Positions 1-7,142 of a stretch of DNA of 24,899 nucleotides are shown piece by piece. Positions within the stretch are counted from its first letter, which is position 1. The number at the start of each line of letters is the position of its first letter. The notes below the pieces were generated by a model. That model had not been told where the DNA came from. It made no database searches and was given only the letters and a program-made list of their open reading frames with translations. The stretch comes from JBKGYG01 sp046546235 (GTDB taxonomy: Bacteria; Bacillota; Clostridia; Lachnospirales; DSM-24629): assembly GCA_046546235.1 (NCBI GenBank), contig JBKGYG010000022.1, positions 1-24,899 on the forward strand. Direction: 5' to 3'. Made by a program: the position numbers and the translations under genes.

Positions 1-454
1 TTTGCGATTGTAATTGACTAATACTTATTATATTTTTAAATGCTGTTTCACTAAGTCCAATTAGTCCATAAATATCAGGCAATTTAGTTACTGGATTATA
101 TGGTAATTGTTTAGTTATATCCTCCCCAGTAATTTCATTATATAATTTAAAACTATCATGACGTTTCATAAAATTTCTCTCTATCCTATAAGCCTTATTA
201 TTCTCCTCAAAAATTAGTGTTCCTTCATATCCTTCTTTCATATTCCAAGGTAAATATTTATCATAAACCTCTGTATATTTCTTTGTTTTAATATAAGGTT
301 TAAAAAACCCAAAGAGCATACCTTGAATAAATTGATGTACTGTTGATTTCCCTGCTTCATTATCACCATAAACAATATTTAAACCTTCCCCAAAATTAAT
401 TTTATAATTGTTAAATTTGCCAAATCCTCTTATATGCAAGTCTCTAATTAACAT
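1..454 (-). CDS. yhaN: SbcC/YhaN-like AAA ATPase, N-terminal part (runs off window)
   Basis: This gene is open to the left edge; about 151 N-terminal residues are visible. They read MLIRDLHIRGFGKF, then a P-loop Walker A motif GDNEAGKST at residues 30-38, the usual start of SMC/SbcC/RecN-type ATPases that act with a SbcD-type nuclease. A motif LIGLSETAFKNIISISQLQ near residue 131 also fits the ATPase head of this family. The ATG overlaps the stop of the upstream nuclease gene by 7 nt (ATGTTAA), so translation is probably coupled and the two proteins probably form one complex acting on DNA ends. In Bacillus the equivalent pair is yhaO-yhaN; a true SbcC cannot be excluded because the coiled coil and C-terminal head are outside the window. 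Confidence 0.85.
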   Translation of the reverse strand, partial: MLIRDLHIRGFGKFNNYKINFGEGLNIVYGDNEAGKSTVHQFIQGMLFGFFKPYIKTKKYTEVYDKYLPWNMKEGYEGTLIFEENNKAYRIERNFMKRHDSFKLYNEITGEDITKQLPYNPVTKLPDIYGLIGLSETAFKNIISISQLQSQ

Positions 455-1536
455 GCTCTCACCTTCTCATCTAATAACGCTTCTAATCCATAATACAAGG
501 CTTCCATCATTTGTTCATCCTCTTCAGCTTTATCAATAAGTTCACCTATATATTTACCAATTATATTTTCTTCATTTTCTTTTAATAGTCTTTCCAAGTT
601 ATAACTGGGTTTTGTCTTATCTATTAACTCTACATAATATTCATTTTCTTTAAGATATTTTTCTATACTTACAGTGTCAAAATTAATATTCGGATCATGA
701 TAACCTTTTAATATTATTCTAAACAAATCTTCTTTATTCTCCCCATTTAGTATATTTAATGCATTTTCTTTTAAACTTTCATTATTAACATCTTCGTCAA
801 TTTCCATAGATAAAATATTAAATTTTCTACAAGAAAATGGAATAAACTTAAACTCCTTTTTCCCATCTTCTACCTCTCCATAAACAAATCCATGAGATCC
901 TTCCTCTGAGAAATCAAGAGGTTCTAAGCTCCCAGAATATGCTATATTAGGGGCTATAAATTCATGTTTATGGATATGTCCAAGGGCTACATAATCAACG
1001 TCTTTTTCTAACAAAGATTTTTTTGATATGGGAAGATAATTAGACTTTTGACCTATTTCCCCATGAGCTAAAATAATATTAATTTTATCCTCATTAATTA
1101 TTTTTATCTTATCAACTAAAGGTTCTTGTATCATTTTGCTATCCCAACTATGCCCATAAATACATGTATTAAGCTCTGCAATCTCTATAATATTGCTACC
1201 CTTGTCCATTATATATACATTATCAGACCAATCGACCCAATTATAAATAGAATTTGATATTAAAGGGTCATGATTTCCGGCTACTATAATAATTTTGGTA
1301 TCTATTATTTTAGACAATTTATAACTAATCTCTTTTATCTCACCAATTGTAACTGACTTTTCTTCAAATAAATCCCCTGCAATTAATAATAAATCAATTT
1401 TATTTTGTTCTATAAAATCTAACAGTCTATAAAAAGTCTCCTTTAATTCTGATCTTCTCTGAGCAGCAAAACTACCAAAGCTAGATTTACTAAAATGTGT
1501 CCCTATATGTACATCAGCTATATGAATAAATTTCAT
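448..1536 (-). CDS. yhaO: DNA repair exonuclease subunit, SbcD/Mre11-type metallophosphoesterase
   Basis: A 362-residue calcineurin-like phosphoesterase of the SbcD/YhaO group, expected to cut DNA ends using two metal ions together with the ATPase encoded downstream. The metal-binding motifs are all visible: D8-x-H10 (IADVHIG), GD at 54-55 (AGDLFE), GNHD at 87-90, H158 (AHGE) and GHIH at 186-189. The length is nearer to YhaO than to longer SbcD proteins, so I prefer YhaO. I chose the ATG at 1536 (MKFIHIADVH) because GGGAGGTG sits 6 nt upstream; an ATG five codons earlier lies in front of that site and has none of its own. Its stop overlaps the ATPase start by 7 nt. A possible extended -10 lies at 1573-1581, so it may be transcribed separately from pfkA. 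Confidence 0.88.
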   Translation of the reverse strand: MKFIHIADVHIGTHFSKSSFGSFAAQRRSELKETFYRLLDFIEQNKIDLLLIAGDLFEEKSVTIGEIKEISYKLSKIIDTKIIIVAGNHDPLISNSIYNWVDWSDNVYIMDKGSNIIEIAELNTCIYGHSWDSKMIQEPLVDKIKIINEDKINIILAHGEIGQKSNYLPISKKSLLEKDVDYVALGHIHKHEFIAPNIAYSGSLEPLDFSEEGSHGFVYGEVEDGKKEFKFIPFSCRKFNILSMEIDEDVNNESLKENALNILNGENKEDLFRIILKGYHDPNINFDTVSIEKYLKENEYYVELIDKTKPSYNLERLLKENEENIIGKYIGELIDKAEEDEQMMEALYYGLEALLDEKVRAC

Positions 1537-1572
1537 ATCAACACCTCCCATTCATTCTCGAACATATATTCT

Positions 1573-1581
1573 ATTGTATCA
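1573..1581 (-). promoter_or_regulatory. Possible extended -10 promoter of the nuclease/ATPase operon
   Basis: On the minus strand TGA-TACAAT reads as an extended -10 box, about 37 nt upstream of the chosen ATG. No good -35 hexamer is visible; the region that would hold it is the edge of the palindromic element. Confidence 0.35.
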
Positions 1582-1592
1582 AATATTTTCTA

Positions 1593-1620
1593 ATAAGAAA
1601 AGTGGCTTTTAAGCCACTTC
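1593..1620 (-). terminator. Possible terminator for the pfkA transcript (outer hairpin of the palindromic element)
   Basis: Read leftwards, AAGTGGCTTAAAAGCCACTT can fold into a stem of about 8 bp and is followed by TTTTCTTATT. The twin hairpin right after the pfkA stop (1883-1902) lacks a T-run, so this distal copy is the better termination candidate. Confidence 0.4.
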
Positions 1621-1904
1621 AGATTGTAGACAAAGTATTTAATCAGATACTAGTAGAGAAAAATATATACAAATAAGAGATTTTTAAAGATTTGATTAGA
1701 AAAAATTAGTGAGTGGAAATAGTTATTCCGTTAAGAACCTTGAGTGTTTGACCAACGGGAGTTCTCAAGGTTTAGGAATAACTATTGGAACGAACTTAGT
1801 TTTTCTTCAAATATTTAATTGAACGTTTTGTATATATTTTTTTCTGCGGAAAATTCCTGTAATTAAGTTTGTCGACATTCTGAAGTGGCTTTTAAGCCAC
1901 TTTA
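1597..1904. repeat. Long imperfect palindromic element (MITE-like or large structured RNA)
   Basis: Two arms of about 145 bp form an imperfect inverted repeat. Each arm ends in the same 20-bp terminal palindrome, AAGTGGCTTTTAAGCCACTT, at 1600-1619 and 1883-1902. Inward, matching blocks are the segments next to the terminal palindromes (CTTCAGATTGTAGACAAA against CTTCAGAATGTCGACAAA), AGAAAAATATATACAAA, a perfect 12-bp stem AATAGTTATTCC (1718-1729) with GGAATAACTATT (1775-1786), and AACCTTGAG (1736-1744) with CTCAAGGTT (1764-1772). A 19-nt apical loop occupies 1745-1763. No protein is encoded. The right end overlaps the last two bases of the pfkA stop codon region. It resembles a non-autonomous mobile palindrome, but could equally be a stable 3' RNA structure. 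I see no clear target-site duplication. Confidence 0.75.
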
Positions 1905-2972
1905 TTCATCTCCAAAACTTACCCCTACACTTTTCCCTGTATCTATTAATGGAAAATCATTAGGTACTAATTTAAGTTTTCCAGCCACTTCCTCTATAGG
2001 TTTATTAATCACCTTATTATTTACCAAAGAAATTGTTTGACCAAACTCTTTATCAGAAATTAATTTTGCAGAAAAAGCTCCAAATTTAGTAGCTAAAACT
2101 CTATCATAAGGTGTTGGAGACCCTCCTCTTTGCTGGTGCCCGGGAATAGTTACTCTTGTTTCAAAACCAAGATTTTTTGATATTTCATCAGCTATTCTAT
2201 AAGAAACTGATGGATATTTCATGTTTTTCCTCATTTGTTTGAATTCTTTTTTTGACAACATAGATTCTTCTATTGATATTGCACCTTCTGCTACTGCTAG
2301 GATGGAAAAGTTTTTACCATTATCATATCTTTTCTTAATTGCTTTAAGTACCCCATCCATGGAATATGGAACCTCAGGGATAAGAATAACATCTGCTCCT
2401 CCTGCAAGTCCAGCATATAATGTTAACCACCCCGCTTTATGTCCCATTAACTCAACAATCATAACTCTATCATGAGAATCAGCCGTTGTATGTATTCTAT
2501 CAATAACTTCAGTAGCAATATTAACAGCACTGTGAAATCCAAAAGATATATCCGTTCCCCATATATCATTATCAATTGTTTTAGGTAAAGCAATTACATT
2601 TAATCCTTCTTCTCTTAGTAGATTTGTATTTTTATGCGTTCCATTCCCACCTAATGTAACTATACAATCCAACATCAATTTTTCATAAGTATCTACCATA
2701 GCCTTTACTTTATTAAAACCGCTTTCTATCTTTCTCATCTTTTTAAAAGGTGTTCTTGCAGTTCCCAAGATAGTTCCACCTCTTGTTAATATTCCTGAAA
2801 AATCTTCTGGCTTCATAATCCTATAATTTTCAAACATTAAGCCCTTAAATCCATCTTTTATACCAATAATCTCTACATCAAATTTGTTATAAGAAGCTTT
2901 TGCAACTGCTCTTATTGCAGCATTAAGACCTGGACAATCTCCTCCACTAGTTAAAATTCCTATTCTTTTCAT
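1902..2972 (-). CDS. pfkA: 6-phosphofructokinase, group with Lys in the PKTIDND motif
   Basis: A 356-residue phosphofructokinase phosphorylating fructose 6-phosphate in glycolysis. Family motifs are clear: ILTSGGDCPGLN at 6-17, TLGGNGTHKN at 106-115, PKTIDNDIWGTD at 130-141, ELMGHKAGW at 174-182 and IPGHQQRGGSP at 276-286. The PKTIDND loop has Lys131 where E. coli ATP-PFK has Gly124; Lys here is typical of PPi-dependent and 'mixed-substrate' group III enzymes. The phosphoryl-donor loop reads GGNG rather than GGDG, replacing the Asp that helps bind magnesium in E. coli. I recall GGNG in other clostridial homologues, so it is probably a clade trait rather than a lesion. Donor (ATP or PPi) cannot be settled by reading. 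The ATG overlaps the stop of the 199-aa gene (ATGA), with AGGAGG 7 nt upstream. Confidence 0.9.
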   Translation of the reverse strand: MKRIGILTSGGDCPGLNAAIRAVAKASYNKFDVEIIGIKDGFKGLMFENYRIMKPEDFSGILTRGGTILGTARTPFKKMRKIESGFNKVKAMVDTYEKLMLDCIVTLGGNGTHKNTNLLREEGLNVIALPKTIDNDIWGTDISFGFHSAVNIATEVIDRIHTTADSHDRVMIVELMGHKAGWLTLYAGLAGGADVILIPEVPYSMDGVLKAIKKRYDNGKNFSILAVAEGAISIEESMLSKKEFKQMRKNMKYPSVSYRIADEISKNLGFETRVTIPGHQQRGGSPTPYDRVLATKFGAFSAKLISDKEFGQTISLVNNKVINKPIEEVAGKLKLVPNDFPLIDTGKSVGVSFGDE

Positions 2973-3568
2973 TTAAATCCTCCTTGTTTTTGAAATAACC
3001 ATTTTTTAAACTTGTCCATAAGATTATTAAAGTCATTATTATCCTCATATTCGATTTTAATGTATGGCTTGTCGTTTATATATATTTTTTTAAGTTGGAT
3101 ATCATCTGATAATTCCATATTTATTTTTATAGTTGATTCTTTAATATTAATGACTTTTTTTATTAACTGTGAGAACTTTAATTCTCCATACTCTATATCA
3201 TAAATATCCAAAAATATAATATTATTATCAATACTATAATTATAAGAAAAAACCACTGGGTACTTAATGTTCAAAATTTTTACTATAATATAAACTTTTC
3301 CCCTGTCTTGAATAAAATTTATATTATCAATGTTTATAAACCAAGGCATTGCTTCTTCAAACAAGTTTTTATTCGACATAATATAATTATTTATAATATT
3401 ATCTGTTAAAAAATTATCTTTTTTTAAAAATTGTTGTACTTGTATTGCTTGGTTTTTTTTATTCACATAATCATTATTATATATATGTCCATATATTATT
3501 ATATTTAAAAAACCAATAATAATAAAAGTACAAATATATCCTATCACCTTAATAACATACTTATTCAA
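2969..3568 (-). CDS. Membrane-anchored protein of unknown function, 199 aa
   Basis: Not recognised with certainty. One hydrophobic segment lies at residues about 7-28 (VIGYICTFIIIGFLNIIIYG), followed by an extracytoplasmic part that looks beta-rich and full of Ile, Asn and Lys. The pattern of one N-terminal helix plus a beta domain recalls small YpmS-like (DUF2140) proteins, but this is a weak resemblance. The start is TTG at 3568: GGAGG lies 7 nt upstream and no better ATG is available. It follows an attenuator-like hairpin pair and overlaps pfkA by 4 nt (ATGA), with the pfkA ribosome binding site inside its last codons, so translation of the two is probably coupled. Confidence 0.7.
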   Translation of the reverse strand: MNKYVIKVIGYICTFIIIGFLNIIIYGHIYNNDYVNKKNQAIQVQQFLKKDNFLTDNIINNYIMSNKNLFEEAMPWFINIDNINFIQDRGKVYIIVKILNIKYPVVFSYNYSIDNNIIFLDIYDIEYGELKFSQLIKKVINIKESTIKINMELSDDIQLKKIYINDKPYIKIEYEDNNDFNNLMDKFKKWLFQKQGGFK

Positions 3569-3589
3569 TTATCTGCCTCCATATATTGA

Positions 3590-3630
3590 AGGCTTTCAAT
3601 AAAAAAGGGTATTATAATGTATGAAAGCCT
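3590..3630 (-). promoter_or_regulatory. Hairpin interlocked with a terminator, upstream of the 199-aa gene
   Basis: In the minus-strand RNA, AGGCTTTCA (3630-3622) can pair with TGAAAGCCT (3598-3590), 9 bp, ending about 10 nt before the GGAGG of the 199-aa gene. Its loop contains the 3' arm and T-run of the terminator at 3601-3658, while its 5' arm lies in that terminator's loop. The two stems therefore either exclude each other or form a pseudoknot, as in an attenuator or riboswitch expression platform. No known ligand-binding motif was recognised. Confidence 0.5.
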
Positions 3631-3658
3631 AGATATTTATCACAATTATTATACCCTT
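3601..3658 (-). terminator. Rho-independent terminator between the 598-aa and 199-aa genes
   Basis: In the minus-strand RNA, AAGGGTATAATAAT (3658-3645) pairs with ATTATAATACCCTT (3618-3605), 13 of 14 bp, followed by a run of six T (3606-3601). It could end the asnS/598-aa transcript or act conditionally because it interlocks with the hairpin at 3590-3630. Confidence 0.65.
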
Positions 3659-3688
3659 CACTCTAGTTCGCAATTCAATAAAATAATT

Positions 3689-5485
3689 TTAATTTTGAAG
3701 TGTAATATAAAATGGTAAGTCATTAAAAAGATTTATCGCTTCATCTTTAGTATAGAGTTTATCCAAAAAACTATATGAAACAGTATAGACAAATTCTTCA
3801 CCATCCGCGGTCATTAAAGCTATATAATCATTGGCAAAAGAAGCATATTCTAATTGATTGTAATTTTTATTTTCAATAAGTCCTTCCGAATATAAATTTT
3901 CGATTATATTCAACCTATCATTATAGGAAAGAAGAATTATATTAGAACTATCTGGTATATTATTAGGTAGCAATTTTACATTAATCTCTGGATATTTATC
4001 ATTAAATTCTTTAATATCATTTATATCTACTTCTAAAACTTTCCATTTTCCTTCTTGTTTTTCCATTATAAAATTTAAGAAAGTTTGATATCTATACCCA
4101 TGAGAGGCTATTACATAAGCATTTTTATTATCTGATACTAAATATCTAATAAATACTTTGTCAGTTTCCCAATAATCAGCAAGCACATCTTCAATTAACT
4201 CTCTGTCTTTATTCCCTCTTTTTAAAAATTCTTTTTCACCAACCTCAAAGTCCTGCTTTTTATAAGTATTGTTATATTGATAATCACTAATAATCTCATA
4301 TTCTTCTTCACCATAGAAAATCATCACTTTATGACTATTCACAAAATGTGCAAGTACAAATTTTTCTTTACTTTCATCATATACTAATCCTGTTCTTTGT
4401 ATAAAGTTATCTGATACTGGTAAATTATAAAAATCTTTAAGAAATTCCACTGTAATAAACTGCTCTCTCTCAGCATCATAAGGCTTGTTCCCATAGCGCA
4501 AAAAAGGTTTTTTAGCAACTTGTTTTTCATATAAATTAATAGTGTTAAATATAGCTTTAGAACTTTTTATACGTTGTTCTGCTAAAAAATTTGCTTTTAT
4601 ATTATATACTTCTTCTTTATCAAGTCCATTTAGATAAGGTTTGTATTCTTTAAAAATTTCTTCTACTTTTTCATCTTCAAGAATTACAAATAATTTTTCG
4701 AACAATGCCTTGTCTTTAATAAAATCCTCTAAAAATAATTGAATATCCTTTTCTTCAATATCTCTAGATTCTATAATACCATAAATTAATTTGTAGTCAG
4801 AATCATCTAATTGACTATAGTACAATAATATTTCTTTATTATAATTAGTTATAAAACTGTTGAATAGCTTCTCAACCATTTCTTCGTTAATTCTAAATAC
4901 TAACTCAACCTTATCTTCAAGATTATTAATTCTCTTTATATCAACAAATGATGGAATATTTAATTCTTCTCTAGTTATAGATACATATTCTATTTCATTT
5001 AAATGCTTTTCAAACTTTTTTTGAAACATTGGCAAAGGAATATTCCACTTACCCCAGGTTAATCCATTGGGTTTAATTACTATAGTATTATCAATAGCTT
5101 TAAACTCCACCTTTACATTTAAGGGTATGGGTATTGATTTATACATTCCATTTATACTTATAGTCTTATCTTTTATGTTAAATTGCACACTTTCAACTCC
5201 TAAAGGTTTTTCTCTATCAAAATAAATATCTTTTAATCTTGCATTAATCGAGTCTTCATCTAAAATTATTTTTAACTCTATATTATCTTCCACTTTTATC
5301 TGTTCTCTTGATATTCTTTTAGATGAAGCTTCAACAATATCAAATTGACTATAATACGTATAAACTAAAATTCCACAAAAAAACAAAACTATAATGCTTA
5401 TAGTTATTAATAGTGTTTTTAATATATTTTTTTTCCAGTTGTTATTATTATTCGCTTTTATTCTTTTAGAATGTTTGATATCCAT
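3689..5485 (-). CDS. Membrane-anchored protein of unknown function, 598 aa
   Basis: Not recognised. The N-terminus is a basic, Asn-rich cytoplasmic stretch (residues 1-20), then one transmembrane helix at about 22-44 (LKTLLITISIIVLFFCGILVY). The remaining 550 residues should lie outside the membrane. Residues about 50-200 are beta-like with alternating hydrophobics, as in the 199-aa neighbour; the middle (about 205-330) is Glu/Lys-rich and probably helical; the C-terminal third has mixed character with an EGKWKVLEVDIND motif. No catalytic motif or signal-peptidase site is evident. The start is supported by AGGAGGGG about 8 nt upstream. It lies 46 nt behind asnS with no terminator between, so it is probably in the asnS operon. 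A terminator follows it at 3601-3658. Confidence 0.75.
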   Translation of the reverse strand: MDIKHSKRIKANNNNNWKKNILKTLLITISIIVLFFCGILVYTYYSQFDIVEASSKRISREQIKVEDNIELKIILDEDSINARLKDIYFDREKPLGVESVQFNIKDKTISINGMYKSIPIPLNVKVEFKAIDNTIVIKPNGLTWGKWNIPLPMFQKKFEKHLNEIEYVSITREELNIPSFVDIKRINNLEDKVELVFRINEEMVEKLFNSFITNYNKEILLYYSQLDDSDYKLIYGIIESRDIEEKDIQLFLEDFIKDKALFEKLFVILEDEKVEEIFKEYKPYLNGLDKEEVYNIKANFLAEQRIKSSKAIFNTINLYEKQVAKKPFLRYGNKPYDAEREQFITVEFLKDFYNLPVSDNFIQRTGLVYDESKEKFVLAHFVNSHKVMIFYGEEEYEIISDYQYNNTYKKQDFEVGEKEFLKRGNKDRELIEDVLADYWETDKVFIRYLVSDNKNAYVIASHGYRYQTFLNFIMEKQEGKWKVLEVDINDIKEFNDKYPEINVKLLPNNIPDSSNIILLSYNDRLNIIENLYSEGLIENKNYNQLEYASFANDYIALMTADGEEFVYTVSYSFLDKLYTKDEAINLFNDLPFYITLQN

Positions 5486-5531
5486 TTGTTACGCCCCTCC
5501 TTTATCAAACAAATTTTTAAAAATAAAATCA

Positions 5532-6923
5532 CTAAAAATCTAAATTATTAACAGTCCTAGGAAAAGAAATAACATCTCTAATATTACTCATTCCAGTAAT
5601 ATACATTATAGCCCTTTCAAATCCTAATCCAAATCCTGCATGTCTAGTAGTTCCGTATTTTCTCAAATCAAGATACCACCAATAATCTTCTTGCTCTAAC
5701 CCAAGCTCTTTCATCCGATCTTTTAATACATCTAATCGTTCTTCCCTTTGACTACCCCCAATAATTTCTCCAACACCTGGAACTAATAAATCCATCGCTG
5801 CAACTGTTTTATTATCATCATTAAGACGCATATAAAATGCTTTTATATCTTTTGGATAATTTGTTACAAATAGAGGTTTTTTAAATATTTCTTCAGTCAA
5901 ATAACGTTCATGCTCCGTTTGAAGATCATTTCCCCACTCTACTGAATATTCAAATGAAGTATCACTATTTTTTAATATTTCTATAGCTTCTGTATACGTA
6001 ATTTGTTCAAAGTTTGAATCCTTTACATTCTTTAGCCTCTCTATTAGCCCTTTATCGATAAATCTATTAAAGAAATCAATTTCTTCTGGTGCCTTTTCCA
6101 TAATAAAATTAATAATATACTTAATCATCTCTTCTGCTAACTGCATATCATCTTGCAAATCAGCAAATGCAATTTCAGGTTCAATCATCCAGAACTCTGC
6201 AGCATGTCTTGGCGTGTTAGAATTTTCTGCTCTAAAAGTAGGCCCAAAAGTATACACCTTATTAAAAGCCATAGCATAAGTCTCTACATTTAATTGGCCA
6301 CTTACCGTTAAATTAGATTCTTTACTAAAAAAATCTTTTGAGTAATCGATTTTTCCTTCTTCATTTTTAGGTATATTATTATAATTAAGTGTACTAACTT
6401 GAAACATTTCTCCTGCACCCTCTGCGTCACTTCCTGTTATGATAGGTGTCTGAACATAAACAAAACCTTTTTCTTGAAAAAATTGGTGTATTGCATAAGC
6501 TAATATTGAACGCACTCTAAAAACAGCAGAAAAAGTATTAGTCCTAGGGCGTAAATGTGCAATTGTTCTTAAAAACTCAAAACTATGTCTTTTCTTCTGT
6601 AATGGGTAATCAGATAATGATACACCTTCTACTTCTACAATATCTGCTTGTATTTCAAATGGTTGTTTAGCATTTGGTGTATCCACAAGAGTTCCCGTGA
6701 TAACTACTGAAGATCCAACAGAAAGCTTTGAAACTTCTTTAAAATTATCTAATTTATCTTGATATACTATTTGTAAACTGTTAAAAGATGTTCCATCATT
6801 TATTACTAAAAAGCCAAAAGCTTTTGATGCTCTAACACTTCTAATCCAACCAGCTACTGTTATAGTTTTATTTATATAATCTGCCTTGTTTTTATACAAA
6901 TCCCTTATGTTTATATAACTCAA
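5532..6923 (-). CDS. asnS: Asparagine--tRNA ligase
   Basis: Class IIb aminoacyl-tRNA synthetase charging tRNA-Asn with asparagine in the cytoplasm. The N-terminal OB-fold anticodon-binding domain covers about residues 1-105 (ITVAGWIRSVRASKAFGF). The catalytic core follows, with motif 1 near 147-163 (QFFQEKGFVYVQTPIIT), motif 2 at 230-250 beginning FRAENSNTPRHAAEF, and motif 3 GLGFERAIMY near the C-terminus. The RHAAEF form of motif 2 supports AsnRS rather than AspRS. I set the start at TTG 6923 (MSYINIRDLY), giving 463 aa, the usual size: AGGAG lies 8 nt upstream. A GTG three codons earlier abuts that same site and is badly spaced. Upstream there is a TTGAAT/TATAAA promoter but no T-box leader. 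Confidence 0.96.
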   Translation of the reverse strand: MSYINIRDLYKNKADYINKTITVAGWIRSVRASKAFGFLVINDGTSFNSLQIVYQDKLDNFKEVSKLSVGSSVVITGTLVDTPNAKQPFEIQADIVEVEGVSLSDYPLQKKRHSFEFLRTIAHLRPRTNTFSAVFRVRSILAYAIHQFFQEKGFVYVQTPIITGSDAEGAGEMFQVSTLNYNNIPKNEEGKIDYSKDFFSKESNLTVSGQLNVETYAMAFNKVYTFGPTFRAENSNTPRHAAEFWMIEPEIAFADLQDDMQLAEEMIKYIINFIMEKAPEEIDFFNRFIDKGLIERLKNVKDSNFEQITYTEAIEILKNSDTSFEYSVEWGNDLQTEHERYLTEEIFKKPLFVTNYPKDIKAFYMRLNDDNKTVAAMDLLVPGVGEIIGGSQREERLDVLKDRMKELGLEQEDYWWYLDLRKYGTTRHAGFGLGFERAIMYITGMSNIRDVISFPRTVNNLDF

Positions 6924-6980
6924 CTTCTTCACTCCTTTTATAAATCATCCATTCATTATTATATCAATAAACCTTTCAAA

Positions 6981-7009
6981 TTTATATAGCTTTAAATATA
7001 TTTATTCAA
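6981..7009 (-). promoter_or_regulatory. Predicted sigma-A promoter of asnS
   Basis: On the minus strand TTGAAT (7009-7004) and TATAAA (6986-6981) are separated by exactly 17 bp, about 58 nt upstream of the TTG start. The short leader leaves no room for a T-box. Confidence 0.5.
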
Positions 7010-7094
7010 AAACATAGCTTTTCTACATTATTGGCAGTATATTTGATATTTATTATAAAAATATTTTAATAAAATTATTAATTTTATCTTCTTG

Positions 7095-7103
7095 TGGTAT
7101 ACT
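7095..7103 (+). promoter_or_regulatory. Extended -10 promoter of the M29 aminopeptidase gene
   Basis: TGG-TATACT is a close match to the extended -10 element, 40 nt upstream of the chosen ATG. The -35 region is weak (TTATTA, 7075-7080), which fits an extended -10 promoter. Confidence 0.5.
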
Positions 7104-7142
7104 TATAAAAGAAATTCGTTTAAGAAAGGAAGATTTGATTAT

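Noticed and set aside
1537..1551. Upstream ATG adding five residues (MGGVD) to the nuclease
   Set aside because: The GGGAGGTG ribosome binding site lies within this extension and is correctly spaced for the ATG at 1536.
1597..1904. Group II intron or IS fragment behind pfkA
   Set aside because: No coding capacity, no intron domain V motif and no transposase remnant; only the palindromic structure is supported.
6924..7091. Possible T-box leader for asnS
   Set aside because: No AGGGTGGNACCGCG-type motif and no antiterminator/terminator pair could be found; the space is too small.
7092..7142. Upstream ATG extending the M29 aminopeptidase by 17 residues
   Set aside because: It lies in the predicted -10 box, lacks a ribosome binding site, and the extension is not typical of the family.
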